DNA from: Rikenellaceae bacterium
GTDB lineage: Bacteria; Bacteroidota; Bacteroidia; Bacteroidales; Rikenellaceae
Length of the DNA stretch: 46,353 bases
Assembly: GCA_017425655.1 (NCBI GenBank)
Contig: JAFPAT010000014.1
Location: 1-46,353 of the forward strand
Reading direction: 5' to 3'
The stretch's first letter is position 1. Each line of letters begins with the position of its first letter. A model generated the notes under the pieces. It saw nothing but the letters and a program-made list of their open reading frames with translations, did not search any database and was not told the DNA's origin. A program made the translations under genes and the position numbers. Positions 25,263 to 34,541 of the stretch are shown piece by piece.

Positions 25263-27323
25263 ATGCAAAACGGAAAAATCGGGGTAACAACTGAAAACAT
25301 CTTCCCCGTCATCAAAAAATTCCTCTATTCGGATCACGAAATTTTCTTGCGTGAGTTGGTGTCGAACGCGGTCGATGCAACACAGAAATTGCGTACGCTG
25401 TCGTCAATTGGCGAATTTAAGGGCGAATTGGGCGATCTGACCATTCACGTTTCGGTTGATGAGGCTGCTCGCACGCTGACCGTTTCGGATTCGGGTATCG
25501 GTATGACTGCCGAGGAGGTCGATAAGTATATCAATCAGATTGCCTTTTCTGGTGCCGAAGAGTTTATGGCGAAGTATCAGAATCAGGCAATTATCGGCCA
25601 CTTTGGTCTGGGCTTTTATTCGGCTTTTATGGTATCGGACAAGGTTGAGATTCGCACTCGTTCATACCGCGAAGGCTCTAAAACCGTTGTATGGAGCTGC
25701 GAGGGTACTCCCGAATACACAATGACCGAAACTGACGAAGAGCGCGGACACGGCACCGATATAATCCTGCACATCTCGGAGGATTGCAAGGAGTACACCG
25801 AGAAGGCACAGATCGAAGGTCTGTTGCGTAAATATTGCCACTTCCTGCCCGTTGAGATTGCATTTGGCAAGAAGCAGGAGTGGAAAGATGGTAAATATGT
25901 TGATACAGATCAGGATAATATCATCAATGACACCAAGCCGCTCTGGACCGTAAAACCATCGGAGATCACCGAGGAGCAATACAAAGAGTTCTATCGCGAG
26001 ATGTATCCGATGAGCGAGGATCCGCTGTTCTACATTCATCTAAATATTGACTATCCGTTCAATCTGACGGGTATTCTCTATTTCCCGAAGATTCGCAACA
26101 ACTTCGAGATTCAGAAGAATAAGATCCAACTCTACTGTAATCAGGTCTTTGTAACCGATTCGGTCGAGGGTATCGTTCCCGAATTCCTCACGTTGTTGCA
26201 CGGTGTAATCGATTCGCCCGACATTCCGTTGAATGTATCGCGTAGCTACCTGCAGAGCGACAGCAATGTAAAGAAGATTTCGGGCTACATCACGCGCAAG
26301 GTTGCCGATCGTTTGCAGGAGTTGTTCAATACGATGCGCCCCGAATACGAATCGAAGTGGGATGATTTGAAGATCTTCATCCAGTATGGCATTATCACCG
26401 ACGAAAAGTTTGCGGAGCGCGCTTCGGATTTTATGCTGTGGAAGAACACTGACGGCAAATATTTCACCCCGAAGGAGTATGCCGATTTAGTGCGTGAGAA
26501 TCAGACCGACAAAGATGATACACTCGTCTTCCTATACGCTGATGATGCAGTAGATAAGATGAGCTTTATCGAGAGTGCAAAGGCCAAAGGTTATGACGTT
26601 CTACTGATGGATGGTCAGTTGGATAGCCACTACATTAATTGGTACGAGAACAAGAACGAAAAGTGCAGCTTTGTACGCGTTGATAGCGATGTCGTTGATA
26701 AGTTGATTCGCAAATCAGATGCGCAGACAATGTCGCTCACCGTAGCACAGCAGGATATTATGCGTCCTGTATTCGAGAGCCAAATGCCAGTTGATGAAAA
26801 GATCAACTACACCGTCGCTTTCGAGGCAATGGATACCGACGATGCTCCCGTTGTTATTACACAGAACGAGTATATGCGTCGTATGAAGGAGATGGCGGCA
26901 GTTAGCGGTGGCGGTATGAGTCAATTTTATAGCCAGATGCCCGACTCATTCACAATTGCGGTGAATGGCAACCATCCTATTGTGCTCGATCTGCTTGACA
27001 AGGTAGAGAAGGAGTATGGCGACAAGTTGCGCACGATGACCAAGAAGATTGATGCAGCAACAGCCGAGCAGAATCGCTTTGTCGAGTTGATCAAAGATAA
27101 GAAGGAGGCGGATCTGACCGACGAGGAGAAGTCGATGCGTAGCGAACTTAACGAGAAGCTCTCGTCGCTCCTCGAAGAGCGTAACACCCGTCTGCGCGAG
27201 ATTGGTTCGGCAAATAGCCGCGTAAGACAGATTATCGATCTGGCTCTGTTGTCGAATGGTATGTTGAAGGGTAAAAACCTGACCTCATTTATTCGTCGCA
27301 GTATTGAGTTAATTGAGCGATAG
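25263..27323 (+). CDS. htpG: Hsp90-family molecular chaperone HtpG
   Basis: Cytosolic ATP-dependent chaperone, 686 residues, longer than E. coli HtpG (624) but similar to other Bacteroidota forms. The N-terminal GHKL ATPase has ELVSNAVDATQKLR (Mg-binding Asn), VSDSGIGMTAEEV, and the lid motif GHFGLGFYSAFMV. The middle domain contains FFIxL-like segments and VSRSYLQSDSNVKKISGYI with the catalytic arginine. The C-terminal dimerisation part has a charged coiled segment (DLTDEEKSMRSELNEKL). Its leader is unusual: a sigma-54-like promoter and TGTCA repeats instead of the usual Bacteroidota -7 element. A strong hairpin terminates the transcript. Confidence 0.97.
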   Translation: MQNGKIGVTTENIFPVIKKFLYSDHEIFLRELVSNAVDATQKLRTLSSIGEFKGELGDLTIHVSVDEAARTLTVSDSGIGMTAEEVDKYINQIAFSGAEEFMAKYQNQAIIGHFGLGFYSAFMVSDKVEIRTRSYREGSKTVVWSCEGTPEYTMTETDEERGHGTDIILHISEDCKEYTEKAQIEGLLRKYCHFLPVEIAFGKKQEWKDGKYVDTDQDNIINDTKPLWTVKPSEITEEQYKEFYREMYPMSEDPLFYIHLNIDYPFNLTGILYFPKIRNNFEIQKNKIQLYCNQVFVTDSVEGIVPEFLTLLHGVIDSPDIPLNVSRSYLQSDSNVKKISGYITRKVADRLQELFNTMRPEYESKWDDLKIFIQYGIITDEKFAERASDFMLWKNTDGKYFTPKEYADLVRENQTDKDDTLVFLYADDAVDKMSFIESAKAKGYDVLLMDGQLDSHYINWYENKNEKCSFVRVDSDVVDKLIRKSDAQTMSLTVAQQDIMRPVFESQMPVDEKINYTVAFEAMDTDDAPVVITQNEYMRRMKEMAAVSGGGMSQFYSQMPDSFTIAVNGNHPIVLDLLDKVEKEYGDKLRTMTKKIDAATAEQNRFVELIKDKKEADLTDEEKSMRSELNEKLSSLLEERNTRLREIGSANSRVRQIIDLALLSNGMLKGKNLTSFIRRSIELIER

Positions 27324-27343
27324 AAGAGATCTCTTTTTATGAT

Positions 27344-27382
27344 ATGAGGGTAGGGTGTTCGGCACTCTGCCCTCATTTTTTT
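27344..27382 (+). terminator. Intrinsic terminator of htpG
   Basis: 14-base stem (27344-27357 with 27363-27376) with two G-U pairs in plus-strand RNA, 5-base loop, followed by a run of T residues. Confidence 0.88.
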
Positions 27383-27496
27383 GTGTTTTTTCGAAAAAAT
27401 ATTGCAAAAGCGGGAAATTTCAAATTCGTTTCAAAATCATATATGACCTTTGTATCAAGAAAAACAAACACTACAAAATTTATAAAAGAGAATATT

Positions 27497-27943
27497 ATGA
27501 AACGAGTTTATTTATTAGCAATCTCAATCTTCGCACTATTATCGCTGAACAGCTGCGATAAGTACGATGATTACAGCGATATGATGTTGTATTCAAATTC
27601 AGAAGATATTAAATCCACAGTTGTTGAGCTATATCACCAAGCTCGAATTGTAGAGATGGACAAAGATCGCAGAACAATTGAGGTAGATATTATCGATAGT
27701 AATAATATCAAGCGAGATGTATATCTGGATCTGTCATTCAACTGGATACGCACCGAAACCGACATCAGTCGCAATGCCCTCCCCGTAGAGGTAACCGACA
27801 AAATAGCAGGTAAATATGCAGGTTGGTTTATCGATAGCGTTAAGCAGATTGACTCTCCGCAAGGTAGCTACTACTTGGTTGAGATCGAGAAGGGCGAGCG
27901 TGATAAATACATCAAAATCGAGGCAAATGGCAATATACTATAA
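27497..27943 (+). CDS. PepSY-like lipoprotein
   Basis: 148 residues from the ATG at 27497 (MKRVYLLAISIFALLSLNSC); the frame extends upstream through the htpG terminator but that part is not coding-like. The lipobox LNSC predicts a lipoprotein modified at Cys20. The C-terminal half (PVEVTDKIAGKYAGWFIDSV, then SYYLVEIEKGERDKYIKIEANGNIL) has the strand pattern of Bacteroidota PepSY-like (DUF2874) domains, and the preceding half (STVVELYHQARIVEMDKDRR to WIRTETDISRNALP) may be a second diverged copy. No function is known. A GACCTTTG sequence at 27445-27452 is a weak -7 candidate. Confidence 0.7.
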   Translation: MKRVYLLAISIFALLSLNSCDKYDDYSDMMLYSNSEDIKSTVVELYHQARIVEMDKDRRTIEVDIIDSNNIKRDVYLDLSFNWIRTETDISRNALPVEVTDKIAGKYAGWFIDSVKQIDSPQGSYYLVEIEKGERDKYIKIEANGNIL

Positions 27944-28013
27944 GAGATTAACACAAGACAACAAGTACTTTTCATAAATCAATTTTAGGGTTATAACATT
28001 AGGTTAAAAGGGG

Positions 28014-28047
28014 ACCGCCTGCCGAACTACGAGAGTCGGCAGGCGGT
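28014..28047. terminator. Bidirectional hairpin terminator
   Basis: 12-base perfect GC-rich stem (ACCGCCTGCCGA at 28014-28025 with 28036-28047), followed by TTTGATTTTTT on the plus strand. It sits between the convergent PepSY-like and aldose epimerase genes. Confidence 0.85.
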
Positions 28048-28074
28048 TTGATTTTTTAGAAAAAGGTAAGAATA

Positions 28075-29076
28075 CTACTCGGCGTAGAGCCAGGTAGTCA
28101 TTGACCACTTACCATCAGGCTCAATAGCCGAGAAACCGGTCAATTCGTCGGGTAATGCTCGCATATTCGGAGCATTTGTTACCCACGACATAGGCTCGGG
28201 GCAGATCCAGGGCACTTCGCCACCATTATTCCATACGGTCCAATATTTGGTTTTCTCATCAACGCGATAGAATACGCGATGACCATTGCGAACATTGCGT
28301 ATAATTGCACCACGATACTCCTTACCATCAACCTCGATCGGAGCCAGAGTAAATGCAGCGCTGATAGGGCCGTGTCCAACGGGAATGACACCCTCATCTG
28401 CAAGATGCTCAAAAGCACCCTCAAGCGGAGTGCGAGTGTCGCTCGGCAGGTTCTGATCGGTCAGTAACCAACGCTCACCGACCGACAGCGTCAAACGATA
28501 ATCATCGCCCGAACCACCCTCCATAAAGGGAACATTTATCGGCGTATGATAACCGACACCGATAGGCATCGCACTCTTACTGCGATTGAAGAATACCACT
28601 GAATGTTCCAGTCCCTTATTCGAAAGACGGAAAATCATCTTGCACTTAAACTCGTGCGGCACGTGGCGGAAGATCACATCATTGGCTGCATTCGAATAGA
28701 AGCGAGCCTCGATGAGCACCTCATCATCACTCTCAATTGCCTTCGAAACGACAAATGGCTGCGACTTGATAATGCCGTGATGATATGCGCCCTCGGCCGG
28801 AATCGTAACGGGAAAGTCGTAGCTACGACCCTCGAACTCGAAATGAGCTCCCGCTATGCGATTGGGAGGCAACAGCAACGGCAGACCGTAAACGTGCGGA
28901 CGAACTTTGAAATTCTCGACCTCATCAGCTTTAGGCGTACGAAGAATCTCGATACCGAGACGGGTATTTGCCAAACGAACAAGATTTGCACCTATTGACG
29001 GAATAAGTAGGGCAGTGTAGTCCCCCTTTGAGAACTCCACCGCATCCATTCCGTACCAATCTATGCGACGTATCAT
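28075..29076 (-). CDS. Aldose 1-epimerase family protein
   Basis: 333-residue galactose-mutarotase-like beta-sandwich enzyme. Family features: YTALLIPSIGANLVRL near the N-terminus, LLLPPNRIAGAHFEFEGRSYDF, a histidine pair near AYHHGIIKSQPF, GVGYHTPINVPFM, and the C-terminal WTVWNNGGEVPWICPEPMSW containing a glutamate in the catalytic base region. Likely interconverts alpha and beta anomers of hexoses or hexose-6-phosphates; the sugar is unknown. It follows trxA by 15 bases and ends the dnaE-trxA-epimerase run. Confidence 0.87.
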   Translation of the reverse strand: MIRRIDWYGMDAVEFSKGDYTALLIPSIGANLVRLANTRLGIEILRTPKADEVENFKVRPHVYGLPLLLPPNRIAGAHFEFEGRSYDFPVTIPAEGAYHHGIIKSQPFVVSKAIESDDEVLIEARFYSNAANDVIFRHVPHEFKCKMIFRLSNKGLEHSVVFFNRSKSAMPIGVGYHTPINVPFMEGGSGDDYRLTLSVGERWLLTDQNLPSDTRTPLEGAFEHLADEGVIPVGHGPISAAFTLAPIEVDGKEYRGAIIRNVRNGHRVFYRVDEKTKYWTVWNNGGEVPWICPEPMSWVTNAPNMRALPDELTGFSAIEPDGKWSMTTWLYAE

Positions 29077-29091
29077 ATTCGCACCTCGTTT

Positions 29092-29406
29092 TTAGAACAA
29101 TTTCTCGATCTTTGCTTTCAGGGCCTCTTTCGATGCTGCGCCAACATTCTTATCGACAACTTCGCCACCCTTAACGAATACTACGGTCGGGATGTTGCGA
29201 ACGCCGAACTTTGCAACTGCATCCTCGCACTCCTCTACATCGCACTTTGCGATAACCACGCGACCATCATACTCTGCCGCCAACTCATCAATAATAGGAG
29301 CGATCATACGGCAGGGGCCACACCACTCCGCCCAGAAATCGATCACAACGGGAAGCTCCGAAGAGAGCACCTCCTGAAAATTCTCTTTTGTAATTGCTAA
29401 TGCCAT
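29092..29406 (-). CDS. trxA: Thioredoxin
   Basis: 104-residue cytosolic thioredoxin with the active site DFWAEWCGPCRM (Cys29 and Cys32), the cis-proline segment FGVRNIPTVVFVKGG, and no signal peptide. It reduces protein disulfides. It starts 34 bases after the dnaE stop in the same direction with no distinct promoter seen, so it may depend at least partly on read-through from dnaE. Confidence 0.97.
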   Translation of the reverse strand: MALAITKENFQEVLSSELPVVIDFWAEWCGPCRMIAPIIDELAAEYDGRVVIAKCDVEECEDAVAKFGVRNIPTVVFVKGGEVVDKNVGAASKEALKAKIEKLF

Positions 29407-29440
29407 AACTGTAAATGTTTTAGTTTGTTAATACTTCTTT

Positions 29441-32400
29441 CTATTTTATACTAAATTTATCTTCCAATCCATTCTCTTTGCAGAAATCGATCATATCGCG
29501 AATCGACACCTTATAACTCTTCGAATACATCTGCACCGCGACATTATTCTCAAAATCGACAATCTTGATACGCAATGTAGTTTTACCCTTTGACTTTTTC
29601 ACACGCTCGATTATGCTATCAGCCAACTTATCGGTCAATTCTGCCAAAGGCAGGGTGATAAACATCTCTTTGATGTGCTCTTCAACTTCGTGCAACTGCA
29701 TTATTGATGAAATCACCAACTCCATCGAGGGACGATCTGACACGCTATCTTTCGGTTGGAAACGTCGAGGCTGAATCTTACCCTTGACATAGAGCATATA
29801 ATCATCAAAGAGATACTTTCTCAAATTCTCGTACGCCTTGCCGAATAACGAAAATTTATGAGTCTCGCCACTATAATCCTCCAACGTAAAGCTACCATAC
29901 GGGCTGCCCTTCTTCGATACGAGATTGGTAACCTCTTTGACCATACCGCCGACCGAAATATCTCTTGGTTTGCTGTTAGAGATATCTTTCAACTCGCTCA
30001 ATGTGGCCGAGCACATATTTTCAAGAATATATTTATATTCATCAAGCGGATGTGCCGAGAGATAAAGACCGACCACTTCACACTCTTTTTTGAGAGTTTC
30101 AATCTTCGACGCTTCCTGACACACGGGAACAGTCGGTCGAGCAACCTCTACGGCCAAATCCATCCCACCAAAGAGACTCTGCATAACATTTTGGCGATCG
30201 GCCTGGAATTTCGTGCCATAACGAATCAACTGCTGCAACATTGTATCACCATCGCGCGAACGAAGGTCCTGCGCCGTTAGTTTGCTACGATGGAAATCGA
30301 TAAGCGAGTCGAAAGCACCAGCATATGCCATATTCTCGATACACTTGCTATTAACCGTCGAGAAATTGACTCGCTCCATAAAGTCGTATAGATCTTTATA
30401 ATCGCCATTCGTGCGACGCTCGTCGATAATACTCTTAACAGCAGCCTCACCAACGCCCTTTATCGCTGCCAGACCAAATCGCACATTGCCATCCGAATCA
30501 GCCGAGAAGTTATGGAAACTCTTATTTACGTTAGGGCCTAAAACATTTATACCCATACGCTTGCACTCGCCCATATAGAGTGTCAACTGTTCAATATTCG
30601 AGAGATTTCGGCTCAATACGGCAGCCATATACTCGGCAGGGTAGTTGGCTTTAAGATATGCCGTCTGGAACGCTACCCACGAATAGCACGTAGCGTGCGA
30701 CTTATTGAACGCATACGAAGCAAACTTCTCCCAATCGGCCCAAATCTTTTCGAGTACCTTGGGGTCGTGTCCATTCTTTTGACCACCCGTAATAAACTTG
30801 GGTTTCAGTTCATCCAGCTTATCTTTGAGCTTCTTACCCATAGCCTTGCGCAATGTATCACTCTCACCTCGGGTAAAGCCACCCAACAGACGCGAGAGCA
30901 ACATCACCTGCTCCTGATATACCGTAATGCCGTAGGTATCTTTCAGATACTTCTCCATAATCGGGATATCATAGACGATAGGCTCCTTACCGTGCTTACG
31001 GGCAATAAACTGCGGAATATAATCCATCGGACCGGGACGATAGAGTGCATTCATCGCGATCAGATCCTCGAAGGTCGAGGGCTGCAATTCACGAAGATAC
31101 TTCTGCATACCGGCAGACTCAAACTGGAAAGTGCCGACAGTACGGCCTTCGCAGTAGAGCTTATATGTAGTCGGGTCGGTAATGATCGAGAAATCGTCAA
31201 TATCGACCTTAATACCTCTCGTATAGAAGACATTCTCGACGGCATCCTTGATGATTGACAAGGTCTTTAAGCCGAGGAAGTCCATTTTGATTAGACCAGT
31301 ATCTTCAATGACCGAGCCTTCATATTGCGTAACGAGCATCTTCTCGCCCGTCTCCTTGTCATCAGCTGTCGAAACAGGGACCCAATCAGTAATATCATCA
31401 CGACAAATAATCGTTCCGCACGCATGAACACCCGTATTACGGACATTGCCTTCGAGCATCTTTGCATACTCGATCGTATCGTGCATGATCGGGTCCTGCG
31501 ATTGCTCTGCGGCTTTCAATTCAGGCACAAGGTCAATCGCTTGACCGAGATTTTTCACTCGCTTGCCATCGGGAGTCTTTTCAGGGACAAGTTTGCACAA
31601 ACGATTTGAGTCCTCCAAGGGTAATTTTTGCACACGTGCGACATCTTTAATAGCAGACTTTGTCGCCATCGTGCCATAGGTGATGATATGGGCTACCTTC
31701 TCCTTGCCATACTTTTGCGTTACCCAATTCAACACGCGACCACGACCATCATCATCAAAGTCGATATCGATATCGGGCAATGAGATACGATCGGGATTCA
31801 AGAATCGCTCAAACAGCAAATCGTATGCAATAGGGTCAATCTGGGTAATACCTAAACAATATGCCACAGCCGAACCCGCCGCAGAACCACGACCCGGGCC
31901 AACCGATACATCCAAAAGATCTCGCGCAGCTGCGATGAAATCCTGCACAATCAAGAAGTAGCCCGGGAAACCCATCGTCTTCATAATATGCAACTCGAAT
32001 GTTAATCGCTCACGTACCTCCTCCGACAACGGATCGCCATAGCGTTTCTTCGCACCAATAAATGTCAAATAAGCAAGATAATCGGCCTCGAACTTAATTC
32101 GATAAAGTTTATCATAACCGCCAAGACGCTCGATCTTCTTATGGGCATCCTCCTCGCTCATTACCACATTGCCATTCTCATCGCGAGTGAATTCGTCGAA
32201 GAGATCCTTCTCGGTAATGCGCTGACGATACTCCTCCTCGGTGCCAAACTCCTCGGGAATGGCAAAAGTCGGCATAATGGGAGCGTGGTCGATAGAGTAG
32301 TGCTCGACCTTATTGCAGATATCTACCGTATTAGCCATTGCCTCTGGCACATCGCCAAAGATTTTAGCCATCTCCTCGCGCGTTTTAAGCCACTCCTGCT

Positions 32401-33424
32401 TTGAGTATAACATTCTCTTCGGATCGTCAAGATCTTTGCTAGTACTCAAACAGATCAGACGATCATGAGCCTCGGCATTCTCCTCATCGATAAAGTGGAC
32501 ATCATTCGTACAAACGAGTTTGACATCATATTTCTGCGCAAGTCGCTTCAGATGTTCATTGACCTTGAGCTGCATCGGATACGCCTCATGGTTGGCGCGG
32601 GCAACAGTCGCCTTATGCAACTGCAACTCCAAATAGTAATCCTCGCCAAAGACTCGCTTATACCAACGCACAGCCTCTTCAGCCTCCTCGAATTGATCGT
32701 TGGTGATTCGTTTGGGGATCTCGCCACCAAGACAAGCCGAGCAACAAATCAAACCTTCGTGATATTTCTCCAACTCCGTTCGGTCGGTACGGGGGCGCAT
32801 ATAGAAGCCTTCGGTCCAAGCCTTCGAAACAATTTTAATCAGGTTATGATATCCCGTTGCATTCTTTGCCAGCAGAACCAAGTGATAGCCACTTTGGTCG
32901 CCCTTAAAGCTCTTGTCTTTAAGATGCAATGCGCGACGAGCTACATATACCTCACAACCGATAATGGGCTTGAAGTCGGGGACAGCTTCTAACTTTGCGA
33001 TCTTCTCACGTGCTGTCGATGGACTGAAACCGAACTCCTTATCCATATTTTCGACCTGCTCAACGTGGCTATTAGCCTTTGAATAGGCTACAGCCGCTTC
33101 AGGCGAAGTATCTTTATTCTTCTCTAGTTCGACAAGCTCCAATTTACGATCAGCAAGGTATGCCGCCATATCGGCGTGCTCACCCATAAGCGTTTCAAGA
33201 GCTGCAAGAAGTTTTTTGAGATTCTTGATTTTATCGTGCTTCTTACCGTTCTGTTTTTTGACATAATTGTAGAACTCCTTGACTCCGAACATATTACCAT
33301 GATCGGTCAAAGCAATACCGGGCATACCGTCGGCCATAGCCTTATCGACCAGACGCGGAATACTTGCCTGACCGTCAAGGATAGAGTATTGAGAGTGAAC
33401 GTGTAAGTGTACGAAATTCTGCAT
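29441..33424 (-). CDS. dnaE: DNA polymerase III alpha subunit
   Basis: Catalytic subunit of the replicase, 1,327 residues. The N-terminal PHP domain (FVHLHVHSQYSILDGQ, ALTDHGNMFGVKEF) keeps its metal-binding residues. The polymerase palm has SVGPGRGSAAGSAVAYCLG and LPDIDIDFDDDGRGRVLNW with the catalytic aspartates, then ALYRPGPMDYIPQFIARKHG and SGETHKF-type OB-fold parts near the end. Unusually, about residues 60-150 are a Lys/Glu-rich helical insertion between PHP strands, before FKPIIGCEVYVARR. It is the first gene of the dnaE-trxA-epimerase run, with a -7 element at 33455-33462. Confidence 0.97.
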   Translation of the reverse strand: MQNFVHLHVHSQYSILDGQASIPRLVDKAMADGMPGIALTDHGNMFGVKEFYNYVKKQNGKKHDKIKNLKKLLAALETLMGEHADMAAYLADRKLELVELEKNKDTSPEAAVAYSKANSHVEQVENMDKEFGFSPSTAREKIAKLEAVPDFKPIIGCEVYVARRALHLKDKSFKGDQSGYHLVLLAKNATGYHNLIKIVSKAWTEGFYMRPRTDRTELEKYHEGLICCSACLGGEIPKRITNDQFEEAEEAVRWYKRVFGEDYYLELQLHKATVARANHEAYPMQLKVNEHLKRLAQKYDVKLVCTNDVHFIDEENAEAHDRLICLSTSKDLDDPKRMLYSKQEWLKTREEMAKIFGDVPEAMANTVDICNKVEHYSIDHAPIMPTFAIPEEFGTEEEYRQRITEKDLFDEFTRDENGNVVMSEEDAHKKIERLGGYDKLYRIKFEADYLAYLTFIGAKKRYGDPLSEEVRERLTFELHIMKTMGFPGYFLIVQDFIAAARDLLDVSVGPGRGSAAGSAVAYCLGITQIDPIAYDLLFERFLNPDRISLPDIDIDFDDDGRGRVLNWVTQKYGKEKVAHIITYGTMATKSAIKDVARVQKLPLEDSNRLCKLVPEKTPDGKRVKNLGQAIDLVPELKAAEQSQDPIMHDTIEYAKMLEGNVRNTGVHACGTIICRDDITDWVPVSTADDKETGEKMLVTQYEGSVIEDTGLIKMDFLGLKTLSIIKDAVENVFYTRGIKVDIDDFSIITDPTTYKLYCEGRTVGTFQFESAGMQKYLRELQPSTFEDLIAMNALYRPGPMDYIPQFIARKHGKEPIVYDIPIMEKYLKDTYGITVYQEQVMLLSRLLGGFTRGESDTLRKAMGKKLKDKLDELKPKFITGGQKNGHDPKVLEKIWADWEKFASYAFNKSHATCYSWVAFQTAYLKANYPAEYMAAVLSRNLSNIEQLTLYMGECKRMGINVLGPNVNKSFHNFSADSDGNVRFGLAAIKGVGEAAVKSIIDERRTNGDYKDLYDFMERVNFSTVNSKCIENMAYAGAFDSLIDFHRSKLTAQDLRSRDGDTMLQQLIRYGTKFQADRQNVMQSLFGGMDLAVEVARPTVPVCQEASKIETLKKECEVVGLYLSAHPLDEYKYILENMCSATLSELKDISNSKPRDISVGGMVKEVTNLVSKKGSPYGSFTLEDYSGETHKFSLFGKAYENLRKYLFDDYMLYVKGKIQPRRFQPKDSVSDRPSMELVISSIMQLHEVEEHIKEMFITLPLAELTDKLADSIIERVKKSKGKTTLRIKIVDFENNVAVQMYSKSYKVSIRDMIDFCKENGLEDKFSIK

Positions 33425-33454
33425 CTATATCTTTTCTTGCTTTTAGTTGTGAAG

Positions 33455-33462
33455 CAAAGATA
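33455..33462 (-). promoter_or_regulatory. -7 promoter element of dnaE
   Basis: CAAAGATA on plus, TATCTTTG on minus, about 30 bases before the dnaE ATG. No TTG box at the standard distance. Confidence 0.6.
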
Positions 33463-33475
33463 CATAAACTTGCAC

Positions 33476-33483
33476 TAATTTTG
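33476..33483 (+). promoter_or_regulatory. -7 promoter element of the DUF2007 gene
   Basis: TAATTTTG, 53 bases before the ATG at 33537. Its -33 region falls on the dnaE -7 element, so the two promoters overlap. Confidence 0.5.
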
Positions 33484-33536
33484 CCTATGAATTCGGAGGA
33501 TTTTATTAACAATATTTTGATGAAAAGTCAAATGCT

Positions 33537-33767
33537 ATGAAAGATACCAAGATGCAACCGACAAAACTCATTGTGATACTCCGATGTAACGACATTGAAC
33601 GTCTTGCTATAGCGCGTTCAATTCTCGACAATGCAGAGATTTTTTCGACTATACGAAATGAATATATGGCAACGATACTGCCCATTGGAGAGGAGATGGC
33701 AGCCGAGTTGCTCGTTGAAGAGAAAGATATCGAACGAGCAACGAAATTATTGAAAAACTTTTTGTGA
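33537..33767 (+). CDS. DUF2007 small protein
   Basis: 76-residue protein of the DUF2007 (putative signal-transducing) family. The pattern LIVILRCNDIERLAIARSILDNAEIFSTIRN, then ATILPIGEEMAAELLVEEKDIERATKLLKNF, is a beta-alpha-beta fold with a C-terminal strand-helix, as in relatives that have a PII-like shape. It is cytoplasmic and alone between divergent dnaE and convergent aroE. No terminator-like hairpin is visible in the 33 bases before aroE. Confidence 0.85.
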   Translation: MKDTKMQPTKLIVILRCNDIERLAIARSILDNAEIFSTIRNEYMATILPIGEEMAAELLVEEKDIERATKLLKNFL

Positions 33768-33800
33768 TAGAGTGGTGATAAGGACTTTGTCCGTCAATGG

Positions 33801-34538
33801 CTACTCATTCCATATCGCCCACGCACGTTCGGCCTGACGTTCGAGCATCATCTGGCCATTCATAGTCTGTGCACCGTTATTTGCACCCCACGCCAAAAAA
33901 CGCGTTACGGGTGGATTATAGACTAAATCAAACAAAGAATGGCTCTCATTGAGCAGATGATAAGGAATTTCGGGAGCCTCATCTACGTTCGGGAATGTAC
34001 CTACAGGAGTGGCATTGATAATCAATCCGACCTCTGACATCACGCGGTCATCGATCTGTTCATAGGTCATATTACCACGCATCGGATCGCGCGAAACGAT
34101 TGCATACTCAATTCCTCGTTCCGCCAGCACATACTGCACCGCTTGCGACGCACCGCCCGTACCAAGCAGCAGGGTAGCGGGACACGCTCCGCCAATCAAC
34201 GCATCGAGCGAAGAGCGAATTCCATCCACATCGGTATTGTAACCAATAAGTTTGTTATCGACTATCTTAACGCAATTTACAGCGCCTATCTCACGCGCTT
34301 CTTTATCTACATCATCGAGGTAGGGAAAGATTTCACGCTTATACGGAATAGTTACATTAAACCCGCGCAGCGAAGGATTCTCGGCCAACATTAGTGGCAG
34401 ATGGTCAATTGTTGGCAACTCAAAATTCCGATATTCACAATCCGACAACAATGCCTCGGTTGCAAATTTACGAGCAAAATATCCTGCCGAAAACGAATGA
34501 CCGAGCGTGCGGCCAATCAGACCATAGAGTCGAGCCAT
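33801..34538 (-). CDS. aroE: Shikimate dehydrogenase
   Basis: 245-residue NADPH-dependent enzyme converting 3-dehydroshikimate to shikimate in aromatic amino-acid synthesis. Motifs: LIGRTLGHSFSAGYF (substrate-binding Ser pair), FNVTIPYKREI with catalytic Lys67, IGYNTDVDG with Asp103, and the cofactor loop LLLGTGGASQAVQYV. It starts three bases after the DUF368 gene and must be co-transcribed with it. Slightly shorter than E. coli AroE (272) but with all motifs. Confidence 0.95.
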   Translation of the reverse strand: MARLYGLIGRTLGHSFSAGYFARKFATEALLSDCEYRNFELPTIDHLPLMLAENPSLRGFNVTIPYKREIFPYLDDVDKEAREIGAVNCVKIVDNKLIGYNTDVDGIRSSLDALIGGACPATLLLGTGGASQAVQYVLAERGIEYAIVSRDPMRGNMTYEQIDDRVMSEVGLIINATPVGTFPNVDEAPEIPYHLLNESHSLFDLVYNPPVTRFLAWGANNGAQTMNGQMMLERQAERAWAIWNE

Positions 34539-34541
34539 AGA

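Noticed and set aside
33487..33540. 17-codon mini-frame ending in ATGA overlap with the DUF2007 start
   Set aside because: It begins at or before the predicted transcription start, so it is unlikely to be translated.
33780..33792. GGAC/GTCC mini-hairpin as a terminator between DUF2007 and aroE
   Set aside because: Four-base stem is too weak compared with the 12-18 base stems at the other convergent junctions.
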